Shown: positions 23,800 to 36,289 of the stretch, piece after piece
Layout of the letters: each line of letters begins with the position of its first letter
How positions within the stretch are numbered: position 1 is the first letter of the stretch
Assembly (NCBI RefSeq): GCF_001411555.2
Contig: NC_049916.1
Location: 23,467,558 to 23,531,557, forward strand
Direction: 5' to 3'
Length of the DNA stretch: 64,000 nucleotides
From: Juglans regia
Lineage: Eukaryota; Streptophyta; Magnoliopsida; Fagales; Juglandaceae
Position numbers and translations under genes: made by a program
The notes under the pieces: model-generated
Database searches by the model: none
Seen by the model: only the letters and a program-made list of their open reading frames with translations
What the model was told of the DNA's origin: nothing

Positions 23800-25194
23800 A
23801 TGGAAGGAAAAGTTGTAAGTACAAGATTCAAGAGAGTTTGCGTTTTCTGTGGCAGCAGTACTGGGAACCGAAATTGCTACAGAGATGCTGCCATTGAGTT
23901 AGCCCAAGAGCTGGTATTTAATTCCCTAATGATTCATGAAACTGAATTACCCCTTTCTCTCTGTGATTTTGCATCTCTTCTGTTGTCTTCAACTCTTTCT
24001 GAGATGTTTTGGGCATGTGCATGTAAAGGTATCAAGGAGACTGGACCTTGTGTATGGAGGTGGGAGCATTGGGCTAATGGGGCTGGTTTCACAAGCTGTG
24101 CATCGTGGTGGGGGAAAAGTTATTGGGTACAATCACTTTACTATATCTTCACAATTTTGGGACGTTGGATGTTTGAAGTTAATCTTTATTGTTCCTTTTC
24201 ACATAGCTTAAACTTTATTTTATTTTATTTTGGATTATAGGATCATCCCGAGGACTCTAATGTGCAAAGAGGTGCATAAAATTCCATTTTGGTTTTCTTT
24301 TGAACTAGTCAATGGGTTTTTCCTTTTCTTTTTCATGTTAATGGTTTAAAGTTTGGCACTTTCTTAAGGTTCACGGTGTCTCTAAAATTGTTTGCATAGT
24401 TGTAATGTGGTTTCAAAGTTCAGAACTTTTTGCGTCATGGTGCGTGTCTCTGATCAGAATTAATGCTTGTGTATGGTGGGGTGGAGCCACAGATAACGGG
24501 TGAGGCGGTTGGAGAGGTCAGGCCAGTAGCCGACATGCACCAAAGAAAGGCTGAAATGGCCCGCCATTCTGATTGTTTTATTGCCCTACCAGGTCCTCTC
24601 TCTCTCCTCTCTAACAAATACTAGTAGATTCAAACTTTCACTTTACCCTTTTTGTTCCCCAAATAAACAATGGAGTTTTGTGTCATCACATTGGTTTCAG
24701 GTGGGTATGGAACTTTGGAAGAGCTTTTGGAGGTCATCACCTGGGCCCAACTCGGTATCCATGACAAGCCTGTAAGCACACCCCTGATTAGTGATTACTA
24801 TAAAAAAAAAACCCTTCGGTTGTTTGGCGTTCTTCTTTCAGACCCTAAAATTTTCAACTCCAATACCATATATACATAGGTGGGCTTGTTAAACGTTGAC
24901 GGCTACTACAACTACCTTCTCACTTTCATTGACAAAGCTGTGGATGATGGCTTCATCAAGCCATCCCAGCGCCACATAATAGTGTCTGCTCCAAATGCCA
25001 AAGAGCTCGTTCAAAAACTTGAGGTGGGGATCGAGCTTCATTTTTTCACGTTGTTTAGGTTTGTGTCTGTTGATGTTGAAGCTTTTACACTGAAAAGACA
25101 ACGGCCTGGCATTTAGAGGAGGAATCTTACTGTCTTGGTGTAAATGATGACAATATTTTGATGTGATCAGGAGTACGTGCCTAGCTGTGCATGA
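23800..25194 (+). CDS. LOG: LOG-family cytokinin riboside 5'-monophosphate phosphoribohydrolase
   Basis: LOG enzymes cut ribose 5'-phosphate from cytokinin nucleotides and release the active free base in the cytosol or nucleus. Seven exons fit the family's gene structure: 23800-23913, 24029-24126, 24241-24271, 24493-24592, 24701-24771, 24880-25023 and 25171-25194, all GT/AG. Residues 12-20 are RVCVFCGSS, followed by [15 protein letters not shown]. The catalytic signature is completed across introns: FIALPG joins [11 protein letters not shown], giving PGGYGTLEE, with preceding [15 protein letters not shown]. All core residues are present. The predicted protein is 193 aa; the family is about 210-220 aa. 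In the last exon the frame EYVPSCA ends at TGA 25192-25194, whereas a family-like tail ([20 protein letters not shown]) continues in another frame to TAG at 25289-25291. This looks like a 4-nt frameshift in a poorly conserved tail; the enzyme may still work. The exact LOG paralogue is uncertain, though the Q-rich tail resembles LOG5. Confidence 0.92.
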
Positions 25195-25699
25195 TGGAGT
25201 CATGGCCAAGCCAAGGTGGGAGGTTGGGTTCCCACAACAGCAGCAGCAACAACAGGTGGAGTTCAATGCCACTGCTTTGAGACTGAGATAGCTCTATAGA
25301 GAGATCAGACGAGCTAAAAAAAAAAATAAGAATAGGATGGGGAAAAGAAAAACTGCTAGGCTCTTTGTTCTGCATTTATTTTGAGTCATATACCAACCAT
25401 GCCGTGGTGATATGGTAAAGTTGTTTGATTGACTAAGGGGAGATGAAAATTAGAACCCAACCCATAAGGGAAAAAACAGAGAGAGAGAGAGAGAAGAGAG
25501 AGAGAGGAGGAAACTTTGACAAAAAAGTTGGGTATTTTTGTATGTTTCTTAGAAAGACAGGCGTAATCTGGCATTCCGAGTTAGGTTATAAGCATTGTTT
25601 TTTTAGCCTTACCAAGATAATATAGAAGGAACAAGAAGTAAGATCCAAATACTATCAGCAGAAGCAGCCATTCTTCCCATTTTCTTGTCCCCAGAGCAT

Positions 25700-26400
25700 G
25701 CATGCCTCACTGCTGGGTGTTACAGTGTTTTTTTTTTAAAAAATTAAATGTACAAGTCTTTTATAAAGATCTAGACTCCATTAAAAAAAAAAAAAAAAAG
25801 TTTTTTAGTAGGATATTATTTTATAAAAAGTTATGCGAAGATTTATACATTTAAGGTTTATATATATCATTTTTATTATTATTTTTTTGTCTCTGCCAAT
25901 TTTTAAGGTGGTGTTGTGGGAGCTAGGTGTAATGATTTATTTGGAAAAATAACAGGACACCAGGGCTTGTTTAGAATATGGGATTCTCATCCCCGTTCTA
26001 TATCTTCTCATTTCAATTTTAAATATCGATTAAATACTTTTTAATTTCAATTTTTTTATCTAATATTACTTAATTATTATAATTTTTTTAAAATTTTTAA
26101 ATAAAAGCACAAATAGTAATATTTGATTTTTTAAAATTTTAAAATAAAAATTATATTAAAAAATTACTTTTTAATAATTTCTTAAAATAAAATATACTTT
26201 TTTACAACAACTTAGCGGGATTTATTTATTTATTTAGATCTTGTACGATTTATTTTTTATTTTTTTATTTAATAATTAAAAAAATAACTATTAATATATT
26301 GATATTTTTTTATTTTTTAAAAATGTTTAAAAAATATAAATAAATAAAATGAGATTTAACCAAGAGCACGCCCAGCCGTACTGTTGAGCGGCACCCTACC
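25700..26400. repeat. Cluster of AT-rich MITE remnants
   Basis: 25735-25875 resembles the Mutator-like MITE family (ACAAGTCTTTTATAAAGATCTAGACTCC). 25975-26210 carries Tourist-like core text. 26210-26395 is a T-rich/A-rich foldback ending in a short GC-rich tail (CACGCCCAGCCGTACTG). No TSD was determined. Confidence 0.4.
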
Positions 26401-26679
26401 CATCTTGAGCATATAAGTGGTGGACGATTGGCCTCCTTTTATCCAGCACAACTGATTTCACGAGGGATGAGAGGCTAGTGCGTACCACTCCTGCACATGG
26501 ATTTTGAACTGTACCCGGTGGCTCATTTCTGGTGCTCCTGAAAAGGCACCACAAAAAGACACAAGAATTGGAGAGGGTATTGATATGCAAAATTTTACTC
26601 ATTACTTTTACAATACATCATAATTTTTTATTTTTTCCTTTTATTAAATGTGTGATATATATGATGAGTAGAATAATGT

Positions 26680-27350
26680 TAACGTTGTGTTTCACGGGCT
26701 TGAGCAACTTTACGTCCCAGTTGTTACGATGTGAATTTTTTAAAGCTCCTGACAGTGTTTCGGTGCGGCTATACAATGGCAGTTCGTATGCCCATGGTGG
26801 TGAATGGGAAATAAGTGCAAAAAAAATAAACAGAAATGACACAAGATTTACGTGGTTTGATAATATGCTTACGTCCACGGGATTTGTGGAGAGAAGTCTC
26901 CAATATAATATATATATGTTTATAATCACTCATAGATCCTCATATCTCACAGTATAGAGAAGTTGGAGCTCTTCTTATCTATATATTTCCATCAATTCAT
27001 TCGTTCAGATGGTCTCTTTTTCATCAGTTTAGAATAAGTTCCCTTTAATATTGTCTGAGCATCCCTTCTTATAAGCTTGTCTAACCCCCCGACTGTACAT
27101 GCCAGCCTGCCTTTGGTAAATCTCCTTTGCGTGATCTCTTTACCTTCTCTTCTGACTCTCTGCCACTTTACAGTCCTAATATCTCTCTTATCCCCCTGAC
27201 ATGTGCAGTCTTCATGTCTCACTCATATCCCTTCTATCCTCCCTGACATGTGTAACTCTCTTTTTATCTCACTCACGTTCCTTCTTATCTCTGTATGGTC
27301 CTCTTTTTATCTTTAATAATATCTTGATGGGCTGAACCCAATTAATGAGC
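26680..27350 (-). mobile_element. LTR-like retrotransposon fragment
   Basis: It shares the block ACACAAGATTTACGTGGTTT plus TACGTCCACGGG with the fragment at 36690-37295, in the same orientation. C/T-rich text with ACATGTG repeats follows. The arrangement fits the LTR or leader of a Copia-type element on the minus strand. No coding remains. Confidence 0.45.
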
Positions 27351-27359
27351 TAGTGCTAT

Positions 27360-28590
27360 GGGTAAAATGCATATGTACTCATAGTACTCTTGATATATAT
27401 AGGTGGCTCCACTCGATGGTTATGACGGAAAGAAATGACTATCTCATAGATCATTTGAAATCACCTGATCACGGAAACCTCCCCCGAACCCCTGATTCAT
27501 GGGGCAGAAGCCCCGAACAGCCTACAAGAAGACCTACCTTAACCAACCATCAAAACATGCGTCTTCCAAGCTGTAATTAATGCCACCACAGTCGAAGAAA
27601 CTCCAAAGCTTGAAGAGTTTCAAATCCAATTTTCTGATCCGCTTATTATATACTTCGTCCAAATGGCAGTACTGCTTTTTAAAAATTATTTTATTGATCA
27701 GTTTTGAATTATGGTTAATTCAAAAGCCCATCAGTTGGGTCTTTTCGGCTCGATATTATTTCATGTACACCAAGCTAAGACGAACATAAATTAGCTGCTC
27801 GATGGGACGAATCCTGGCTTTCTAAAGTTCTTGACTTTGTCCTTTAATTAAAAAATAAATAAAAGTCTATTTATAATACGCCAGCTTATTGACACATCAA
27901 ACATATAATACGGAGCTATATTTATATTTGATGAATAACATGATCATGAATTAAGCTTTATATTTCTAGTTCGAGTAATGTTAGAGAGAAGTCACTATAG
28001 CAGTGCACATTTTGTACTCACTGCATAGTTGCTTCTAGTTGATTGTTCATAACATTCACTTGGAGAGATATGTGGTCTAGATGATGTCAAATTATGTGTG
28101 TAAAATAGATGCTCTCAATAATAACTTCTATCTATATTTATTCTTCTAATTCTGATCATTTTATAACTGTAACGAATCCCACAACAAGTAATACATTAAT
28201 TAACATGCACACTAACTTGCAAAGTTTTGAATTTTGTTTCATATTAATTTTCACCAACGATACTTTTTTCTTTATAATGTTTAATGGATGACCATTAATT
28301 AACACGTGCAATTGTAGCTACACAACCGCATTATATATTGTTCCAAACACGGTTCTGTTTGATAATCATCGTGTCTTCCCACTAGACTTAAGACATATTA
28401 CCCTTTTTTTGTTTTTTAATACATTTAGAGGGATGATGATTATGTCAATCAGGCCACAAACTTTTGACCTAAAGTCACATTACAACTAATGAAGTTTCGT
28501 GGATAATAAAAATATATAATGGCTGGTGGAAGGGGTATTTATGGCCTCAAAGGAATAAACTCATGTGTTGGAAGGCCCAAATCTGAGGCC
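27360..28590. other. Intergenic stretch, nothing recognised
   Basis: AT-rich single-copy-like sequence. Short frames are not supported by composition or motifs. Confidence 0.4.
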
Positions 28591-28599
28591 TTAAGAATC

Positions 28600-28865
28600 G
28601 AGTCAGATTTGTAAGCCCAGAGACTTAACTTATGACCACGTGGTGAATAATATAGAGAATAAATAACTAAGCCGATGGATTAGGAAAATTATCTTACCAA
28701 TTTATTCGAGGGTATCTAAGATAAACTCTGGACTTAGTCGTTATCAATAATACATTTATACTCCTATAAATAACACATAAATGTAACGTATCTGTCATTA
28801 ATTCATACATTTATATTGAGAACACTTCTCTCTAACTTTGGCATCGGAGTTCCACCATGCATCCC
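28600..28865 (+). mobile_element. Gypsy-type LTR 3' part
   Basis: A core promoter (CTATAAATAACAC near 28772) is followed about 75 bp on by 'CTCTCTAACTTTGGCATCGG' and GAGTTCCACCATGC. This wording is usual near the transcription start and R/U5 of plant Tat/Ogre-like Gypsy LTRs. The DNA to 29180 may be adjoining element sequence (short frames only). Confidence 0.4.
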
Positions 28866-29410
28866 GCGCTGCTATCTCATCTGTTACAGATCATCCGTGC
28901 AGCTGGTATTGTAAAACTAGTCATTTACAATGGGTAACTTGGCTTTCTCCTACTAGCCCTAGAGATAAGTGTGGGATGGATGGATATTCATGGTGTTTCT
29001 ATGTACCAAGCATCCATGGTGTTTCTTCGATAATGTGAGCACAGTTGGTGCCTACTTTCCTTTTGGTGATCTTGGGTTGGTCACTACAGTTACTCCATTC
29101 CCTTGGCCAGGGCATATGATGACACATGGAGGAGTACTGCGCCCGCCATTGAAAGCTTGTCCTAAGGCTGTGTTAGGGTGACTATTTAATATTTTATTAT
29201 TATTTTTTATTACTATTCGTAAATCATCAAGATCAACTCACTATTTAAATATAGCCTAGACACACTCACAGTTAAGGATCAAATGCGACAGTTGGATACT
29301 AAAATAATTGAGTTATTTCACTGTTCATCCATACAACTTATTATGGAAAAAATAAAAAAGATGTTGTATGTGATATACGAAAGAAATGATAAGTAGAGTT
29401 ATTCATGCTC

Positions 29411-30157
29411 AGAGCATTGGTATTGAATTATGTAAATACAAATAAAATAGATAATTTAGTTAATAGAAGATAAAAATAGCATGTATTGAATTATGCAAAT
29501 GTAAATTAAAATGACTTTTAGCTACAGTAAATCATCTCTTGTGGTCATATTTGACCTTCACTGTAGCTTAGCCAAATCTATTAAACAATTATTTTTTCGG
29601 TCTGATCGCTCTCTCTCTTCCCACTACTAAATTGTATTTTAGTCGAGAAAATGGTCTACACCCATGTGCGTTCTGGTCCCATTCATTTGCTGGCAAGTAT
29701 TAGTTCTATCAACCAGCCAAAAAACATAAATAAAGATCTACGGTTCTAACTTGTGCTGCAATTGAGTAGGGATTTTTTTAATTTTTTATATTTATACCTT
29801 GTGCTCGTCCCAGTTTTTTTTTTTAGATGAAAATGTAATAGACGTGTTTTTTTCAATAATATTGTATGAAATATTTAGAATGTATTTACTGTACTCCAAG
29901 ACCTATCCACATATTTATCCAAATCTCATATTGTATAATATTAATATTTTCATATAGCTCTTAATTTTTTTTAAAAAAATAATAGAATAAAAAAAATGAA
30001 AAATATTATTAAATTTATAATATTTTATTATTTTTTTAACTAATATATAGATAATTTAATATGAGAATAAATTTTAAATAAAATAGTTAAATACAAAATT
30101 ATGTCATATTATATAAATTTTATATTTATATTTACATAATTTAATGCTAATGCTATC
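29411..30157. mobile_element. GAGCATTGG-type Harbinger-like element, composite
   Basis: The left end is AGAGCATTGGTATTGAATTA and the right reverse complement is GATAGCATTAGCATTAAATT, continuing ATGTAAA on both sides. At ~747 bp it is longer than its relatives and contains unrelated text at about 29560-29900, probably an insertion. A clean TTA TSD is not visible. Confidence 0.5.
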
Positions 30158-30370
30158 GGGCAATGAGACTATATATTTCAGAAGGTCTAGAACATGATTA
30201 CGTGTATAATCAAATAGTAGGCCTACAAAAGAGGTTCAGAGTTCATAGCTTTAGCCAGAGGAACTCAGCTTTCTTCAAACATTTGACCAATAATTATTAA
30301 TTTCATTGTACTGAGTTTTCAAAGGCTCCCATTGAGTTTCTGCATGAATATGGTTTCTGTTATATTCTTA

Positions 30371-30847
30371 GAGAATTGATAATGGATTAGTTAAATGTTA
30401 ATATAAATCTAAATTTTAGTTAGATATAAAAAAAAGCCTTCATATTGGATTAATCAATGGTCCAAAACTTAAAATTTGATGAATAGTAAATCTTAAGTCT
30501 TCTTCAAATATGACTAGCTACTATTCACAATAGAAATCAATATTTAATTATTTCATCACTTCCCTCTCTCTTTGAATGGTAAAACATGCATGACATGCAT
30601 ATTATTTCTAGTGATTGATAGAGTAGACACATTATTTCTACAAAACATGAAGATCTAAGAAATATATAAATTGTATTTACAAATAAAAAAATAAAAAAAA
30701 TAAAAAATATTATATTATATTATTATTTTAATTTTATAATAGCTAGTCCAATGTGGACTCACCTAGTCAAAAATTGATATTATAGTCAAAAGTTAAAATT
30801 CTAACTAAATTTTAGACTTGACAATAACTAGACTATTGCCAATACTC
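30371..30847. mobile_element. Harbinger-like MITE with TTA TSD
   Basis: TTA is at 30368-30370 and 30848-30850. The ends are GAGAATTGATAATGGATTAG and, reverse-complemented, GAGTATTGGCAATAGTCTAG. It is 477 bp and has no transposase. Confidence 0.7.
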
Positions 30848-31064
30848 TTACTAAAGTTCTGAAAAACTTCATCTGGCTTTTGGTTTTCCCATGCATCAAT
30901 GAGTGAGGAGTAGCTTACCCTGACCAAAACATCTGCTAGATTTGACTGTTCAAGTGAGATCAGCTGGTCTGCAATAACAACTGAATCTCACTCAACCATG
31001 AATGATCTTTTGGTATCTGTAAAGTTGGAGACCATTTTGTTTGTGCTACAGTCCTAACTCCTAA

Positions 31065-31743
31065 GAACATTTTTATTGATTTGGTTAAAATTTAATGATA
31101 GCTAAATTTTACCTAATATGTATCAAAAAATCACTACATTAAATTGGGCGTCTCTATAAAATTTTAGACTTCTGCTACAATAATTCTCTAAATTTATAGG
31201 TGAACAGTAGGTTAACCAAAAATTAAAATATTCAATTCTCATTTCTCTCACAAAATATTTAGATATTATTTGTAATTAAGAAATTTGGTTCGATTTATTA
31301 TTATTAAATATAAAATGTGATAAAAATAAATTAATTAGTTAATATTAATTAGAATATTAATTATTAAGTTAATTATAATATAATTATTATTAATATTAAT
31401 TTAATATTTAATAAATGTGATAAATATTAATATTAATTTAATTAGAATATAATTATTATTAATATCAATATTTAATGTTAATTTAATATTTAATAAATGT
31501 AATAAATATTAATTTAATTTAATTAGAATATAATTATTATTAATATTAAATTGATAGAATTATAAAATGTGATACAAATAAATTAAATAAAAAAATTATT
31601 AAATTAATAATATTTTATTATTATATAGAGAGTAAATGATTAATCTAATGTGAAGATTGAATTTAAATGAAATAAATAAATATAAAAAGTATGATATTAA
31701 TTAAATTTTAAAGATAAATTTAACCAAACTACTGAGAATGCTT
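31065..31743. mobile_element. Harbinger-like MITE relative
   Basis: The left end GAACATTTTTATTGATTTGG and the right reverse complement AAGCATTCTCAGTAGTTTGG both continue TTAAA. The middle (31300-31620) is an A/T block with internally repeated 'TTAATTTAATATTTAATAAA' units. The TSD is imperfect (TAA on the left only). Confidence 0.55.
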
Positions 31744-32316
31744 TGAGCCTGTCACTACAAACCAAGTGATTGAAAACCTAAGATAAAAGGATGCAAATCA
31801 CAGGCTCTTCCTCGTAGCTAGCCAAATAGCCCCCAATAACTCCCATGCTAGGGGCTTGTGTTGCTCAAACAGTATATGCATATAGTAAGGGAACATGATT
31901 GGCAGACTGATCTGATCAAGAATCCAATAAAGGTAAATTTAAGTTCAGATTGTTTTACCAAGTTCAAACGAGTTTGAAATGACTATCTTCTATAAGAAGA
32001 GCATATGGTAGACAAAAGTTTAATTAAAAGTAACTTTTTTTTCATATTTATTAACAGCATTTTTAGACAAGATCCTCATCATAGATAACTTAAAATAAGA
32101 TTGAGTAAAGGTGTTGGACTAGTATTATGTGTAAGAAGCATAATTAATCAGTAGATCACTTATTTTTACATTGAAAGGTGGCCCGAACCTTGTGGGATGG
32201 TTTTTTCACGAGAACTAGATTGTTATGGGTCATGCCTTTTAGATAGTGGATTTCCTTGTAAGTTAGAGAGGCCTTTGAGGCAACTCACAAGTGGCAACGA
32301 TATGAGAAATGGTTCC

Positions 32317-32320
<4 letters not shown>

Positions 32321-32355
<35 letters not shown>
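32321..32355 (+). repeat. (TA)n microsatellite, 35 bp
   Basis: Seventeen and a half TA units without interruption. Other (TA)n runs lie near 39899-39922, 59225-59246 and 63166-63189. Confidence 0.9.
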
Positions 32356-32358
<3 letters not shown>

Positions 32359-32579
32359 TGTATTTGACGGGAGAAAAATGAGAGAAGTTTGGAATATTAT
32401 GAGAGAACAATGAATGAGCATAAAAGCCTTTTTTTTTTTCTTAAATGGGCAAGAATTATTGTTTGTAATGGACTAATGTCCATCATCTTCTTTTTTCGAC
32501 TGTAAACTCTAAATAGATTATTTTTGTGTATATTTGAATAAAATTTCATGATTACCATAAAAAAAGAATGTCGTTCATG

Positions 32580-33400
32580 AGTTTTGCTACACCACTTCCA
32601 TCACACTTTATATTTTTTTAATTTTTAAATTTTTAATTTTTTTTTAGTTTATTTTTTTAAAATTATTTCAAATTTTCTATTCATTATTCATATAATAAAT
32701 ATTTAATAAAAGAAAAAAAATTAAAATTAAAAAAAATGTGGAGTGTGGAGTGTGAAGTGTGAGGAGGTTACAAAGATTTAAAAGTTTGGATTCAAAATCC
32801 ACCTCAACTCATCATTACAATTTTTTCAAATTTTCTACAGGACGGTGCTACTTCCTTGTAGGGAGGTCACCGAAACACTAAATAAGTAAAAATAAAATTA
32901 TATTTGTTTTTTTATATATTTTTTTAATTCATTAAATATTTTTTAAGAAAATAAAAATCAAAAATTTATTTTAAAACATTTACTTAACAATTAAGTAAAT
33001 AAATAAATAAAAATTCAATCCGTGAACACTTCTTACGTAGAAAAAGCATTTCCCTTTTCCGCAACTCTCAAACTGATCACAACACTGTTGTTGCAGTTCA
33101 AATAGTGCATGTAACTGTAAAATTCGTTTCAAATTTTGTCTCCCAATTTTAAAAACATAGAAGGTATTTATAATTATGAATTATATAATTATTGTATAAT
33201 TATTTTTAAAAAAATAATAAAATATGATATATAAATAAAAAAATTAATTTTTTAATAATAAATTTTACTTTTTTTTAAAATTATTACACGACGTTTAAGT
33301 ATTTCACGATTATATATAAAATTATTTTATTTTTTAAATATTTTTAATTATTTATTAAAAAAATCACAAATTTATTAAAAATCATTTACTTAATTGTTAA
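32580..33400. repeat. Several AT-rich MITE-like remnants
   Basis: 32580-32780 is a foldback with CACTTCCATCACACTTTATA and the mirrored TGGAGTGTGGAGTGTGAAGT, like 14960-15150. 32840-33050 and 33170-33320 resemble other small families. No TSD is certain. Confidence 0.4.
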
Positions 33401-33558
33401 GTAAAAAGGAAAAACCAATCTCGATCAATTTGAAGGACACCATTCTAGAGCCTCAACCCCGTCATTTTCCTTTTAAGAAAAAAATTATAAAAAGGTGCAT
33501 TTTTCCGGTAGACCCATAGGTCTTTGTACAAAGGTACATTTTTTATTTGGAAAAATAT

Positions 33559-33654
33559 ATGCATCTGCTCCACACCGGCACACACTCAACCTATTGAGTG
33601 TAAAAAAAAAAAAAAAAGTGATGTAAAGTGTGTGCCGGTGTGGGGCAGATGCAT
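33559..33654. repeat. Near-perfect 27-bp inverted repeat (hairpin)
   Basis: The left arm 33559-33585 begins ATGCATCTGCTCCACACCGG; the right arm 33628-33654 pairs with it at 26 of 27 positions. A 42-nt, A-rich loop separates them. The GC-rich arms stand out in AT-rich surroundings. It may be a small foldback transposon; a transcript would form a strong hairpin. Confidence 0.9.
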
Positions 33655-34468
33655 AGCATTTCCCTTTTTATTTACTTTCTCTCACTTAATCATATTCGGT
33701 TCAGGTTGGTTTGTTTTATGGGCAACGCTACTATGCCTCCCAGCGGTAAACGCTGGCCGTACCGCTCAGGTTTTTTTTTTTTTATATAAATATTTTTAAA
33801 AAAATATAACAATCTATTTAAAATCACTTCTTTAGTTACTAAGTAAAAAAAAAAAATTGACCAGCATTCAACTAAGGTGGTACAACTGTGAGGACAGAGT
33901 AGTGTTTTTCTTGTTTTATTAACAAATTTAATTCATCTCAAATTAATCAACAATAGAATTTACTATTTTCTTATCTTCTCATGACAAAATTTAAACTCAT
34001 TTCAATCCAAAAATTTAAATTCATCTCAATAAAATTCATACAATACTATTATTTACAATTCAACTCAACTCATATTAACATATAAACGTAGCCAATTGGT
34101 AGTTTCTTAAAGAGAAATGCTTGGACTACCAAGATTGGATCCCAAGAGTGTTTAACACTTTTTTAACTTAATGATTAAGTAAGTATTTTTTAATGATGTG
34201 TGATTTTTTTTAAATGTTTAAGTATATAAAAAAATGTATGAAAAAAATAAAAATAAAATATTTAGCCTTCTCGGGAGAATTTATCGAGCTACACTATGAT
34301 ACTCTATATGATATGTATAAGGGTAGGTGATGTATGAGATCATAGATTGCTTGAGAATGAGAAATTATTGCTCTTTTTAAGGTTCTAAGGGGGCTTCAAT
34401 TGTATCATTGACTAGTCATTTTAAAGTATAAGTCATGTGATTTGGACCTTCCATTGGGACGTTACAAA

Positions 34469-34480
34469 TGGTATCAGAGA
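34469..34480 (+). other. Primer-binding site of the TRIM
   Basis: TGGTATCAGAGA is complementary, apart from its final base, to the 3' end of plant initiator tRNA-Met and sits 2 nt after the 5' LTR. Confidence 0.85.
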
Positions 34481-34568
34481 TTATCCCAACAAAAAATATG
34501 GGACTTGAGCCGTGCCACCTACAATAGATAGCCCCGACAAGGACGTCGTGAATTTAAAGGGGGTAGAT

Positions 34569-34740
34569 TGTGATACCACATAAGATATGAATAAGGGTAG
34601 GTGGTATATGAGATTTTACATTGCTTGGGAATGAGAAGTTATTGCTCTTTATAAGATTCTAATGGGGCTCCAATTGTATCATTAGCTAGTCCTTTTGAAA
34701 TATAGGTCTTGTGATTTTGACCTTTAATTGAGACGTTACA
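34569..34740 (+). repeat. 3' LTR of the TRIM
   Basis: It begins TGTGATACCACATAAG directly after the polypurine tract and ends GAGACGTTACA. It is the same length (172 bp) as the 5' LTR. Confidence 0.85.
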
Positions 34741-34899
34741 TACATCCTCGATGGGTGTAGTACTCTTTCTTAAACGAAAGGTATGCTACGGCTACGATGC
34801 ATCGGATCAATAGTGTTTTTTTATTATTAAAAAAAAAACACCCAAAGCATCAGTACCCTAAACATTTCTCATCTTATATAGCTTGATAACACTCTCATT

Positions 34900-36280
34900 A
34901 ATGTTCATTCCTTAGAGTTTTACTACAAATCTGTAACTGTTTACATCACACACTCCACACCTATAGATTTTTTATAGGGTGTGAGAGTAATGTTTTCATA
35001 GGATGTGAGAGTGTTTTCATTTTCATAAGGTATGAGAGTGTTTTCATATGGTGTGAGGTGTGTGATAGTGAATAGTGACTGATGAGAATAATTTTTATAT
35101 TCCTTATGATCTTTCCCCTTTCTTTTTTCTTCAATTCTTTTCCTTGATTTTTCTCCTATTTTGTTTGCATATATTGGATCTCATCCCTCTATTTTAATTA
35201 GTTTTTAACTTTTTCTCTATCTTTCAATACAAACATGTTTTGAATCACAAAGAAAATTCTCAATCTCTCAACATAATTGTCATCTAGTCAATAATGAACT
35301 CGAAAACTTTCACCAAAAAAATAACATAAAAATATAAATATATTTAGACAATAATAATTATATTTAAGGCATTTACACTAAATACCATCCACATGGCATA
35401 ATATAATTTGAAAGATTAATTTTAAAATTTAAATATTACAAATCAAATTATATTATATAAATTATGTGCGGTGTAGTGGTAGAGGTCATTTTACTCATAA
35501 ACTCCATTTGAACAAATCAAATTATACAATACCCAAGAAAGTTCATTCTCAAAACTTTTCTAGCTAGTTTAAAAAAAACTCCATTTGAAAAAATTTAGTT
35601 TTGCTAGGAAAATATATTATGCCCATAGCTTCCGGACAATAATTAACGTTGAACGTCTTTCTGTTCTTAAAATATATATATATTCGACGTTCCTACATCA
35701 CACATCTATTTTTTTTTATTTTTTTTTATTTTTTCTTTAATAAATGTGTGATGTAGGGTTACTGAGTAGAAGAACTAAAAAAATACTCATACTTTCAATT
35801 ATTTTCAATTTGGGACTTGAAGACTAATCCTCATCCTTTCTTAGTAATTAACAGAACAGCAAGACTTATGGGTCTTAATTTTTCACTCTTAATGAACCTC
35901 TATGCAGGATTGAGCTTGCATGCATATATTATTTATTGCCATTAATTAATGCAATCCTTTACCTTGTCAAAGGCTTACACTTTTGGTGTCGAAAATACAC
36001 ATCCTTCGTGTCGTTGATATCTCCAAATTTAATTTAGACAATTTTTTTAATTTTTTTAAAGATTTAATGTGTAGTGTTTGGCAGAAGATAGCTGTCTATT
36101 TTTTAGTGGGCCAAATAAATTATGAGTTGGACTAATTCAAATGCGGCTTTGTCAAGTATTTAAGAAACTTCGATGAAATTGCAGAGAAAGCATCTTCTAA
36201 TTAGTTACAATTTCGGCGCAAATCGAGCCGGAGACTTAAGACATGTTAAGGATTTCATTCTTATCTCTTTATATTCCATC
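34900..36280. other. AT-rich intergenic stretch, no gene seen
   Basis: 35000-35060 repeats 'GGTGTGAGAGTGTTTTCATA' three times imperfectly. 35680-35760 is a T-rich foldback (CACATCTATTTTTT.. and ..AAATGTGTGATGTAGG). Otherwise nothing is recognised. Confidence 0.4.
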
Positions 36281-36289
36281 ATTAAAATC

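Larger units (their letters stand above)
34295..34740 (+). mobile_element. Complete TRIM (miniature LTR retrotransposon)
   Basis: Two 172-bp direct LTRs (34295-34466, 34569-34740) enclose 102 bp. After the first LTR comes AA and TGGTATCAGAGA (34469-34480), which differs only in the last base from the usual initiator-tRNA-Met primer site. Before the second LTR lies a purine-rich tract AAAGGGGGTAGA (34556-34567). Both LTRs end GACGTTACA. The flanking 5-mers are TACAC (34290-34294) and TACAT (34741-34745). No gag or pol is present. The first LTR starts TATGATAC where the second has TGTGATAC, so its terminal TG is mutated. Confidence 0.9.
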
